Positions 8,248 to 16,176 of a stretch of 23,861 nucleotides of DNA are shown here, piece after piece. A program made the translations under genes and the position numbers. This DNA is from a virus, in IMG/VR virus record IMGVR_UViG_3300044633_000282, positions 1 to 23,861 of that record, one strand, 5' to 3'. The notes below the pieces were generated by a model. That model was not told the origin of the DNA and made no database searches. It saw only the letters and a list, made by a program, of their open reading frames with translations. The stretch's first letter is position 1, and each line of letters begins with the position of its first letter.

Positions 8248-8709
8248 CTATTCCGTTGGTGTTTCTTCAGGCGGATTTAATAACGGCCATTCTACAGTAG
8301 TTGGAAATTCTGCTTGTAGTGTAATATCACGCAACGCTTGTCTATACGTTGCATACGCAGCTTTATCAACTGGCACATCAGCAACTTGTGTCCAATCGGT
8401 GTCTTTTAACAACTGGTCACGTTTTATTCTAATTTCATTTGCTGCGATAATAACATCAGCTGCAATGTCATCTTCAGTCTTATCAGCTACTTCGACTGTA
8501 AAGACTTGATTATCTTCAATATATGGATCAACTGTGACAAGTTTTTGAGTTGCTTTATCATGCGGTTTCCAGATAGTAACTCCAAGTGCCGAGTTTGCTT
8601 CCATAAAGTCAGCATCGGGCCCAGTAGTTGGAAACGATGTTGCTGGGAAAAGTTTTTTGTAGTGACCAATTTCAATAATTTGATCGTCTTTAATAATTGC
8701 TATATCCAT
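8248..8709 (-). CDS. Tail assembly chaperone-like protein (Phage_tail_APC type, 153 aa)
   Basis: The C-terminal half reads IRIKRDQLLKDTDW-TQ-DVP then YATYRQALRDIT and EFPTTVEWP. This is the hallmark R-x-x-LL-x-x-[TS]DW...YRQ-LRDI...FP---WP pattern of the phage tail assembly chaperone family (Pfam Phage_tail_APC). The N-terminal part (MDIAIIKDDQIIEIGHYKKLFP) is typical of short aquatic-phage versions. Such proteins are thought to assist fibre folding or assembly and are usually not abundant virion parts. It lies between LamG cassettes 1 and 2 and may serve these fibres. The start at 8709 is preceded by GGAG immediately after the upstream stop (TAAGGAG). The stop is TAG, and a 45-nt gap with a promoter-like motif follows. 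Confidence 0.8.
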   Translation of the reverse strand: MDIAIIKDDQIIEIGHYKKLFPATSFPTTGPDADFMEANSALGVTIWKPHDKATQKLVTVDPYIEDNQVFTVEVADKTEDDIAADVIIAANEIRIKRDQLLKDTDWTQVADVPVDKAAYATYRQALRDITLQAEFPTTVEWPLLNPPEETPTE

Positions 8710-8719
8710 TTTTTTCTCC

Positions 8720-11700
8720 TTAAGAATATGATGTTGGTAATGGTGCTGTTGGTGGTGTAAAGTTTTGGGTGTATCTTGCTACACTATTTGTTATTCTTAA
8801 GTCATCGATATAACCAGTAAAATACGACCCAGCATCTCCACCAATTTTAAATGCATTGGATGATGAGTAATTTCTTGCTGTAGTGAAACTACCATCGAGA
8901 ATACCGTTAACAAATAGTCTAGTGGTACCTGCTGATCTACAAACTGCGACATGGTACCAGGTGTTTATAGATAAAGTTGTAGATCCTATAACATCATCAT
9001 TAACTGATGCACTAACGACATCAAATTTACTGGTATAGATTACAAGTCCAAAACCACCAGATGTACTATCTCTAAAAATAATTTCGACCCCAGAAACGCT
9101 TACAGGGTACACCCATGCTTCAAAAGTATAATCATTAGTACCTAATGCAATACTGTTACTTGGTATACTTAAATAGTTGCTACCACTGAATGAGATACTA
9201 CCAGTTCCAAACTTTTTAGCTGTAGTATTAACAGTAACAGAACCTGTATTGGTAATAGTCTTAGGACTACTACTCAAATCCGTAAACGTAGTGCTGCCAT
9301 TAGTACCATCACCATTCAACAACAAACTAACCTGAGCATAATTATAATCATACTGAGTACCAGTTACGATTGGGTCTTCGTAGGTTGGTGGTGTAAAGTT
9401 GGCGGTGTACCGCGCGTAGCCTTTTGTTATACGGAAATCGTCTATGTAACCAGACATTTGTCCCCCACCCCCAGACAAGCCATACCACCATCCTATATTA
9501 GCAAACGTATTTGTAAAATCAGTAGTGCTATCAGTAAAAGACGTACCTTGTTGTATACCATTGAAAAATAATGATACCTGGCCTTTGCATCTAACCAATG
9601 CCAAATGAAACCATGTATTTGCAATAGGTGCGGTGCTGCTAGTAGTTGCGGAATATGTACCATTATAGTATACTCCCCACGCATTATTATAATAACCTAC
9701 TGCCAAACCGGAAACACTTGGTGAGGTAGAGTTTGTAGGTGCTAACTGAAATAGTCCATTATTTGTAATAGCATCAAACATAGCCCAACATTCTATTGTT
9801 AAATCGTTTGTTCCAAAATTTCCTATTGAATTAGTTGTTCGTAATCCATTTCCCACTCCATTTATACGAATACTACCTGTACCATATTTTTTATATGTAG
9901 TATTAATTGCCGCTGTTCCATCTACAGTTATAGCGTAGTTATTAGGTGATTCATCTGTAAACGATGTACTACCATTAGTACCATTGCCTCTTAGCAATAA
10001 CGACGTATCAGCACGATTAACGTCAAATGCTGTACCAGTTGTAGTAGCTAATGCGTAGGTTGGTGGTGTGAAGTTGGTTGTGTAACGAGCGATGCCTTTG
10101 GTAACTCTAATATCATCTATATACCCTGACACTAATGGGTAGTTATCGTTACCTGAACCAAACCGATAAATTGTACTAGAAAGGTTCGCTGACGATGTTG
10201 CAGTCCCACCAGATACACCGTTTATAAATATATTGAATGTTGTACCTACTCTACATAAAGCTACATGCGTCCAACTATTTGTAGCTGTTGATACAGATGT
10301 GCTAATAAGCCATCCACTACCATGATATACACCAATTTTATTTGAAAGACCTGGGTCGTTATATAATAGTCCAAATCCTGCTGTATCACCGTACGTAGAC
10401 CTAGAATCAAAAATATATTGGTCAGCGGTACTAGATGAAAAGTTAACCCACATCTCAAGCGTAAAATCAGCAGTTCCAAACCCAGTATCGGTAACTACAA
10501 GTTTTGAACAATTTGACGTTGATGTCCCAGCAAACAATATACTACCGGTACCATATTTTTTTGTACTGGTGGTAATTGTGGCAGCTACGGGTCCATTATT
10601 AGTAATAGTCTTAGGACTACTACTCAAATCATTGAACGTCGTACTACCATTTGTCCCTTCACCTGTCAATAACAACGACACGTCGGCGTAATTAGGGTCA
10701 AAACCTGTTGAGATATACTGAGTAGGAAATGACTGGCTAGGTGGAGTAAAGTTTTGAGTGTATCTGGCGTAGCCTTTGGTTATGCGGAGGTCGTCGATGT
10801 AGCCTGTAAGAGCTTCTGACGTAAAAGCATGAGTAGATGTTCCAATATAATTTCCAGCAGAGCATGAATGTGAAGCAGATGAAGTTACTGTGTATATAGA
10901 CGTACCGTTAATAAATACTTTTAAGGTAGAGCCTGACCTAGTAACAGCGACATGACACCAAGTATTTATTGGAATAAAAGAAGATAAATCAGTAGCAGTC
11001 CCTACAAAAGAGAAATAGTCAAACCTAAACATTAACCCGGATATGTAATCACCTATACTAAAAAATGTTTGGAGATTATATGTACTTGCTCTATACACCC
11101 AAGCTTCAACAGTAAAATCACCTGTTCCAAAACTTAAAGAAGTTGATACAGGTACGGTTAAATAATCCCCAGTACCGTCAAAGTACATACTCCCAGTACC
11201 ATTCTTCTTAACATCAGTGCTAAGTTGAACATTGCCATAAGGTGTAAGCGTCAGGTTGTTCTGAGTACGGTCTTGGATTTTAAATGCTGGGAGTGCTGTG
11301 GTTGGTACTGTAATGGTTCTTGCGATGCCTTTGGTGATACGGAGGTCTGCTATTTGACCGTTAAAACTTCCATTATAAAATTTACCAATGGTTAATGGAT
11401 ATCCTGTAGATGATTGAGGCGTCCCAGTAATAGCAGTGTACCCATTTCCAACACCGTTTACCCATATTTGAAAACCAGAAGAATTTTTTGTTAATGCGAT
11501 ATGTGACCACACTCCTTGTGATATAGTCGCAGTTGATTTAATTGGGGTAACTACTGAACCGATATAATAATACATTGCTACTACACCAGACGCTATTGGC
11601 CCAAACGACCAGTAGTTGATGGAAGACGCAGGAGTCATATTACCGATCAAATTTGATACAAAATTACCTTCTGTTGTTGTAACTTGACAGCTACTAAGAC

Positions 11701-13417
11701 TTGTTGGATTAATCCAAAATTCTAATGTAAAATCTGAAGTCCACCAATCAAATAAAGTCGTTGAATATGATATACTTAAATAATTACTACCACTAAAATT
11801 GTAAGAACTAGCATTAAACTTCTTATTAACTGTACTCAGCGTAACCGTACCATTATTAGTAATAGCATTATGCTGATTAGACCAATCAATAAAATCATCA
11901 CCAGTTAACATCAGTGACACATTCTGCCAATACGGGTCGTATGCGTCAGTTGTGTTACCGTCTAGTAATAGCGATACATTGCCCCACCAAGGGTCGGCTA
12001 AGATGGTTGGAGGTATTGTTGGGAATGCTGTGGTAGGTGGTGTGAAGTTAGCTGTGTATCTTGCGTAGCCTTTGGTTATTCGCACGTCGTCTAAGTATCC
12101 ATTTGGATTTTGACCACTAGTTGAACCGCCAACCCCTATATAACCGGATGTACTCGCATCTAATGAAGCGGTACTAGTGTACGTGGATTCTAGCGCACCA
12201 TTTACAAACATCCTAAACGTACTACCCTGTCTGGTGACGGCTAAGTGGTACCATATACCATTTACAACTGATGTTGTACTAGCTAAAAAATTAACAGCTA
12301 TATTATTTGCACCAAATACAAATTTTGTAGTATCACTGTTATTATCCCTATCGTTTAAATACCAACAATCTGTAATCCAATCATTAGCTGCAGTCCCCCT
12401 ACATATAACTCTAGGAAAGCCGTTTACTTTGCTTATAGGTTGATACCAAAGTTCAATAGTAAAGTCGAAAGTTCCTAAACTAGTCGCAGAAGAGTTTGGA
12501 ATATATGCGTAATCCCCTGAACCATCAAAATACATACTACCAGTACCATATTTCTTAGTAGCAGTATCAATTCTAGCGTTACCGTAAGTAGTTACAGGTA
12601 AGCTATAAACAGACCTATCTAATATCTCATGTGATAGTAATGCTTGCGTAGGTGGGGTGAAATTGGCTGTGTATCTGGCAATGCCTTTTGTTATACGGAG
12701 GTCGTCGATGTAGCCGTTGACGCACATTTTACCACCATCTCCCCAACCATTACCGTTACCGCCTATATAACCTGAATTACAAGTTAACGAAGAACTATAA
12801 CTAGTATTTTGAGCTTCGATATTACCATTTACAAACAGTTGAATAGTTGTTCCTGACCGCACTAATGCTATATGATGCCATACAGTAGAAGCAAATGTAT
12901 TAGTAGATATTAGTACTCCATCTGTTCCATTTGCATGTAACGAGAATTTTTGAGAGTACTGTACTCCATTACCTGTAGAATTATATCGTATTGCAAACCC
13001 AGTAGCATCCCATGTAGGTGAAGATATTAAAGATGGGTATGATGAGGAAGACGCACCATTGTTATAATACCAACATTCTATTGTAAAATTGCTATTTCCA
13101 AAATCAAACACTGTATTTGTAGGTAATGACAAATAATCGCCAGTACCATCAAAATAATAACTTCCAGTACCAAATTGTTTTTTAACGCTAGTTACTGTTG
13201 CATTGCCATAAGCTGTAACAGCCAACTTGTTATTAGACTTATCCAGCAAATCATTACCAGTCAACAACAACGATACATTAGCAAAGTTAGTATCAACATC
13301 AGTATCGCCATTTAACAGTAATGATACCTTGTCATAATATGGATCAATAGCACCTACTACTGGATAATAACCAATCCCGCCAGTTGATGCTGCATTTATA
13401 ATCTTACGATTGCTCAT
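8720..13417 (-). CDS. Giant seven-LamG tail/adhesin protein, cassette 1 (1565 aa)
   Basis: The start MSNRKIINA overlaps the upstream stop by 1 nt (TAATG), with AAGGA 9 nt before it. Seven LamG domains lie at about residues 31-257, 266-462, 480-706, 716-893, 912-1119, 1138-1344 and 1362-1557. Each shows KK-GTGS, W-H-A-R, F-NG and GYIDDLR-TKG-ARYT-NFTPP. The order of border motifs is the same as in the 1584-aa paralogue: DPYYDKVSLLLNGDTDVD, ILD-SVY-LPVTTYGNARID, DPWWGNVSLLLDGNTT, IQDRTQNNLT, FDPNYADVSLLLTG, FDVNR, YDYNYAQVSLLLNGDG. The cores between borders are largely unrelated in detail. Domain 7 ends in a degenerate RITNSVARYT. It is a likely surface-exposed receptor-binding or adhesive fibre component; the ligand is unknown. 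Confidence 0.9.
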   Translation of the reverse strand: MSNRKIINAASTGGIGYYPVVGAIDPYYDKVSLLLNGDTDVDTNFANVSLLLTGNDLLDKSNNKLAVTAYGNATVTSVKKQFGTGSYYFDGTGDYLSLPTNTVFDFGNSNFTIECWYYNNGASSSSYPSLISSPTWDATGFAIRYNSTGNGVQYSQKFSLHANGTDGVLISTNTFASTVWHHIALVRSGTTIQLFVNGNIEAQNTSYSSSLTCNSGYIGGNGNGWGDGGKMCVNGYIDDLRITKGIARYTANFTPPTQALLSHEILDRSVYSLPVTTYGNARIDTATKKYGTGSMYFDGSGDYAYIPNSSATSLGTFDFTIELWYQPISKVNGFPRVICRGTAANDWITDCWYLNDRDNNSDTTKFVFGANNIAVNFLASTTSVVNGIWYHLAVTRQGSTFRMFVNGALESTYTSTASLDASTSGYIGVGGSTSGQNPNGYLDDVRITKGYARYTANFTPPTTAFPTIPPTILADPWWGNVSLLLDGNTTDAYDPYWQNVSLMLTGDDFIDWSNQHNAITNNGTVTLSTVNKKFNASSYNFSGSNYLSISYSTTLFDWWTSDFTLEFWINPTSLSSCQVTTTEGNFVSNLIGNMTPASSINYWSFGPIASGVVAMYYYIGSVVTPIKSTATISQGVWSHIALTKNSSGFQIWVNGVGNGYTAITGTPQSSTGYPLTIGKFYNGSFNGQIADLRITKGIARTITVPTTALPAFKIQDRTQNNLTLTPYGNVQLSTDVKKNGTGSMYFDGTGDYLTVPVSTSLSFGTGDFTVEAWVYRASTYNLQTFFSIGDYISGLMFRFDYFSFVGTATDLSSFIPINTWCHVAVTRSGSTLKVFINGTSIYTVTSSASHSCSAGNYIGTSTHAFTSEALTGYIDDLRITKGYARYTQNFTPPSQSFPTQYISTGFDPNYADVSLLLTGEGTNGSTTFNDLSSSPKTITNNGPVAATITTSTKKYGTGSILFAGTSTSNCSKLVVTDTGFGTADFTLEMWVNFSSSTADQYIFDSRSTYGDTAGFGLLYNDPGLSNKIGVYHGSGWLISTSVSTATNSWTHVALCRVGTTFNIFINGVSGGTATSSANLSSTIYRFGSGNDNYPLVSGYIDDIRVTKGIARYTTNFTPPTYALATTTGTAFDVNRADTSLLLRGNGTNGSTSFTDESPNNYAITVDGTAAINTTYKKYGTGSIRINGVGNGLRTTNSIGNFGTNDLTIECWAMFDAITNNGLFQLAPTNSTSPSVSGLAVGYYNNAWGVYYNGTYSATTSSTAPIANTWFHLALVRCKGQVSLFFNGIQQGTSFTDSTTDFTNTFANIGWWYGLSGGGGQMSGYIDDFRITKGYARYTANFTPPTYEDPIVTGTQYDYNYAQVSLLLNGDGTNGSTTFTDLSSSPKTITNTGSVTVNTTAKKFGTGSISFSGSNYLSIPSNSIALGTNDYTFEAWVYPVSVSGVEIIFRDSTSGGFGLVIYTSKFDVVSASVNDDVIGSTTLSINTWYHVAVCRSAGTTRLFVNGILDGSFTTARNYSSSNAFKIGGDAGSYFTGYIDDLRITNSVARYTQNFTPPTAPLPTSYS
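9304..9382. repeat. Border repeat A, copy 2 (partner 3541-3619)
   Basis: The second copy of the 79-nt junction into LamG domain 7, with one mismatch to 3541-3619. It is a candidate homology tract for recombination between the paralogous genes. Confidence 0.85.
11854..11995. repeat. Border repeat B, copy 2 (partner 6121-6262)
   Basis: The second copy of the 142-nt tract at the start of LamG domain 3, with three mismatches by eye to 6121-6262. The spacing to the partner is 5733 nt. Confidence 0.85.
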
Positions 13418-14046
13418 TATTTTAAGTCCTTACCAATCACATATCCAGTCCAAGTTGCTCCAGCATCATAGGTATAAAAACCAAATGAATCACGACCAGA
13501 AGATGTCAAACTAGATGGAGCAGTACCACTTACCCATTTAACAGTAGAAGTGCCACCAGCAGCCACTGACAATGTCCATGTAATAGTTGCTAATCCAGCA
13601 TTAGTTAAATCCAACACAAATGAACCAACTGAACCAGCAGCAGGAATATTACTTACAGTAAATGAAGTTGCACCAGCAGTTAATGTTTTAGTAAAATATG
13701 AACCTAATGATAAATCAATATCTAATGCAGCCATTGCTACTCTAGTTTCATAAGAACCTAATGCAGTAATAGTTTTGTTAGTTAATGTCTGTGTATCAGT
13801 TGTGCCAACAATTGTTCCAGTCGGAGCTGTTACTGCAGTAAATGCAGATGCACCATTGCCTTTTAAGATACCAGTTAATGTAGCCGCACCTGAACCACCT
13901 TGAGGAACTGATAACGCAGTAGTTAATCCAGTTAATGATGTGATATCACTGTTAGCTCCAGAAGCAGCTTGTCCTGCTAAGGTGTCAGTTGATTGTAATT
14001 CTTGTATTGTAGTGCCGTTAAGCACTAATGGATATCTTGATGTCAT
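13417..14046 (-). CDS. Small tail-fibre-like protein, cassette 1 (209 aa)
   Basis: The longest of the three small cassette paralogues. Its N-terminus differs from the others: MTSRYPLVLNGTTIQELQ, then ANSDITSLTGLTTALSVPQGGSG, which resembles other phage tail-fibre segments. The shared part follows: ATLTGILKGNGASAFTAVTA, GTIVGTTDTQTLTNKTI, a beta-rich region with ETRVAMAALDIDLSLG, KWVSGTAPSSLTSSGRDSFGFY, and a C-terminal GKDLK whose codons give AAGGA ahead of the LamG start. It overlaps the upstream gene by 1 nt (TAATG) and the LamG gene by 1 nt. There is no room for a promoter of its own, so it is probably translated from a longer operon transcript. Virion structural protein; precise role unknown. 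Confidence 0.85.
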   Translation of the reverse strand: MTSRYPLVLNGTTIQELQSTDTLAGQAASGANSDITSLTGLTTALSVPQGGSGAATLTGILKGNGASAFTAVTAPTGTIVGTTDTQTLTNKTITALGSYETRVAMAALDIDLSLGSYFTKTLTAGATSFTVSNIPAAGSVGSFVLDLTNAGLATITWTLSVAAGGTSTVKWVSGTAPSSLTSSGRDSFGFYTYDAGATWTGYVIGKDLK

Positions 14047-14384
14047 TAAGTTATACTCACCGGTATTGTTGTACTAGAACGGTTTAAAACTGCTAAGTAG
14101 CCAGTAGTTAATGAGACAGTAGAAACTGTAGTTCCGTCTCTTTTTAAAACTGCTACTGTTCTTGAAATTGTCCCCCAACTAGCAGTAGTACCGTCTGTTG
14201 TTAAGTATTTAGTGGCATTACCGGTCTGTGATGGCAATGAAATGGGAGCAGCTTGTGATACCCATGCAGTGCCGTTACTAGTTAATAAGTTACCAGCAGT
14301 ACCTACAGATGTTAATCCAGTACCACCATTAGTTACAGGTAGTGTACCATAATTAACGCCTCTTGATGTTAATTGTTTAGTCAT
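14046..14384 (-). CDS. Small GGTG-type tail protein (112 aa)
   Basis: It starts MTKQLTSRGVNYG, followed by TLPVTNGGTG, then a module shared with the glycine-rich and 644-aa proteins: AGNLLTSNGTAWVSQAAP, ISLPSQTGNATKYLTTDG, TTASWGTI. It ends in a short beta-like tail (TVAVLKRDGTTVSTVSLTTG, VLNRSSTTIPVSIT). The start overlaps the upstream gene by 8 nt (ATGACTAA), and the stop overlaps the next start by 1 nt, so it depends on translational coupling. It may be a truncated relative of the larger fibres in which only the modular linker is kept. Exact role unknown. Confidence 0.75.
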   Translation of the reverse strand: MTKQLTSRGVNYGTLPVTNGGTGLTSVGTAGNLLTSNGTAWVSQAAPISLPSQTGNATKYLTTDGTTASWGTISRTVAVLKRDGTTVSTVSLTTGYLAVLNRSSTTIPVSIT

Positions 14385-14733
14385 TGTTAGTTTCCGTTAG
14401 TTGCCATTCTAAAGTTAGTTCGTTCCATCGGTATAAATTACCATCAGATGGATAAGGTACTGGAGATTCCCACAACCAAGTAGTTTCATTTAACCCCCAC
14501 GATGCATATAGTTGTGGTGCATAAAACACATCGTTTACTCTGTCATAGGTGTAGCCAATCCCGGCATAATTTCCACGCAATGGTGTTCCTTCTGGATGGG
14601 TATTCCCAAATGTATTATAACTTGTTTGTATCCATTCTCCCGGGGATGAATCTACAAACGTATCAAAAAAATCCTGTTCTGCAACGATAACTTGTGTTAC
14701 TTTACCGTTGACTACTTTTGCAAAATGACTCAT
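14377..14733 (-). CDS. Conserved aquatic-phage protein of MSHFAKV type (118 aa)
   Basis: I set the start at 14733 (MSHFAKVVNGKVTQVIVAEQ), 99 nt inside a longer open frame, because the upstream extension is antisense-like and overlaps the previous gene, while this ATG sits 4 nt after that gene's stop. The visible order is SHFAKV-NG-VTQVIVAEQDFFD, GEWIQTSYNT, a P-RGNYAGIGYTYD segment, FYAPQ-Y-SW-L, TWLWE-PVPYP, and a C-terminal W-E-T-EWQL. I recognise this layout as a small protein recurrent in cyanophage and other marine T4-like tail gene clusters, generally annotated as hypothetical or structural. Its aromatic YP/W pattern recalls tail-fibre-associated proteins. No biochemical role can be assigned. 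Confidence 0.82.
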   Translation of the reverse strand: MSHFAKVVNGKVTQVIVAEQDFFDTFVDSSPGEWIQTSYNTFGNTHPEGTPLRGNYAGIGYTYDRVNDVFYAPQLYASWGLNETTWLWESPVPYPSDGNLYRWNELTLEWQLTETNND

Positions 14734-14737
14734 CTTA

Positions 14738-16129
14738 TTATCCTGTAAATGTACCCGATGATGTAAATGTATGATATGTGTAACCACCTGTTGTAACAAC
14801 AGTGCCTCCGGTGCCGCGTTGAGCTCCTGCATATCTAATAATTACTATTCCAGAACCACCTGCTTTACCGCCATTTCCTGCGTATCCACGACCACCACCA
14901 CCACCGCCACCAGTGTTTACAGTTCCAGCAACTGATTCTGTAGCAGGACTTCCTTTACCACCTTGTCCTCCACCGCCTGTGCCTCCTGACGATTGGGCGT
15001 TATCAGTTCCAGCTCCGCCACCGCCTGCATAATAACCAGAGTGTCCAGTACTTGTTGCAGTTGCCCATGTAGAAAAATTAAGCCCTATACCGCCATTACC
15101 TGGATCAACATTAGAACTACCGGCTGCACCTGCGCCACCACCACCGCCACCTGATGTTGAGCCACTTTGCGAACCATTAGCTTGTCCGCCCGCTGTACCT
15201 TGTCCAGTTGTACCTGAACCACCAGCTCTACCGCCCCAGCCACCGCCACCACCTGATCCACCAGCTTGACCAACGCCATTAGATATAGTATTTACGTTAC
15301 CTTTACCACCACCGCCCCCGCCTATTGCTGTGATTGATATTCCGGATATTGATGAATTAACACCGGATGAACTTGGATCTCCTGTAGCGCCTCCGGCACC
15401 TATTACAACAGAATATGCAGTTCCTGGAGAGAATGCAGTTGATCCATTAAGTAATCCTCCTGCCCCACCCCCACCGCCTGCATCGGAACCACCGCCACCA
15501 CCGCCACCTGCAACTACTAAGTATTCTGCAGAATAGGTTTGGGAGGGAGTTATATTAGAGTAAGTAATCCACCCTTGAGTAGCATTTATATATACGAGAC
15601 TAACTGACGCACGAGAAGACGTTACTGTCCCATTAATTACAATACCATCCAATTTATTACTATTTGGATTAATCGTTAGATTGTTTATAGCAAAAGTTCC
15701 CGCATAATCAACAAACAATACAATATCGTTAACTGCAGGTGATGCAGGTAATGTAACTGTTATTGCTCCTGATGTTGTGTTAACAGGATATGCGTTAAAT
15801 GCAGATGCTGTAAAACTAGCACTTTGTACTGATTGCCACGACAATATAGAAGCAGTATTCCAACTAGCAGTTGTGCCGTCAGTTGTTAAATATTTACCAG
15901 CATTATTTGTTTGTGTTGGTAATGTAATCGGCGGAGCAGATGATACCCATGTAGTTCCGTTACTAGTTAATAAGTTACCAGAAGTACTTGGCGCTACTGT
16001 TTGTATAGTTGCAGTACCATTACCTAACAACACACTATTAGTAGTTAATGTAGTAGCACCTGTCCCGCCACTAGGAACCGGTAATGTAGTATTACCATTT
16101 TTAATAATAGTTGAGAAATTTTTTGCCAT
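14738..16129 (-). CDS. Glycine-rich tail fibre/adhesin protein (463 aa)
   Basis: Residues 1-90 have GGTG and LLTSNGTTWV...KYLTTDGTTASW linker modules. Residues 98-190 are a beta module (ITVTLPASPAVNDIVLFVD, FAINNLTINPNSNKLDG) related to the repeats of the 644-aa protein. Residues about 201-445 form a glycine-rich domain introduced by AEYLVVAGGGGGGG, containing many G-rich runs and ending GKAGGSGIVIIRYAG. The tail is GGYTYHTFTSSGTFTG. The -EYLVVAGGGG...IVIIRY...YTYHTFTSSGTF- frame is a well-known phage tail-fibre glycine-rich domain. Glycine-rich loops of this kind form receptor-binding tips in T4-like adhesins (T2 gp38 type), so a role in host binding is plausible. The ATG at 16129 follows a 47-nt gap and has a weak AGG 9 nt upstream. 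Confidence 0.85.
   Translation of the reverse strand: MAKNFSTIIKNGNTTLPVPSGGTGATTLTTNSVLLGNGTATIQTVAPSTSGNLLTSNGTTWVSSAPPITLPTQTNNAGKYLTTDGTTASWNTASILSWQSVQSASFTASAFNAYPVNTTSGAITVTLPASPAVNDIVLFVDYAGTFAINNLTINPNSNKLDGIVINGTVTSSRASVSLVYINATQGWITYSNITPSQTYSAEYLVVAGGGGGGGSDAGGGGGAGGLLNGSTAFSPGTAYSVVIGAGGATGDPSSSGVNSSISGISITAIGGGGGGKGNVNTISNGVGQAGGSGGGGGWGGRAGGSGTTGQGTAGGQANGSQSGSTSGGGGGGAGAAGSSNVDPGNGGIGLNFSTWATATSTGHSGYYAGGGGAGTDNAQSSGGTGGGGQGGKGSPATESVAGTVNTGGGGGGGRGYAGNGGKAGGSGIVIIRYAGAQRGTGGTVVTTGGYTYHTFTSSGTFTG
15918..15999. repeat. Linker repeat C, copy 1 (partner 18025-18106)
   Basis: 82 nt encoding APSTSGNLLTSNGTTWVSS and the start of APPITLP. It differs from 18025-18106 at a single base. 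The two copies lie in different genes (glycine-rich and 644-aa fibres). Confidence 0.85.
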
Positions 16130-16176
16130 TATAAATTACCTGTATTAGATGATGAAAATATATGCATTTAGTGTCC

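Noticed and set aside
14734-14832. Upstream extension of the 118-aa gene (151-aa form)
   Set aside because: The extra 33 residues overlap the end of the glycine-rich gene, look like out-of-frame sequence (HHIHLHH-like), and are missing from the family pattern that begins MSHFAKV.
16165-16172. ACTAAATG in the gap before the glycine-rich gene as a late promoter
   Set aside because: It deviates from the consensus at several bases and is not placed like the two 18-nt leaders.
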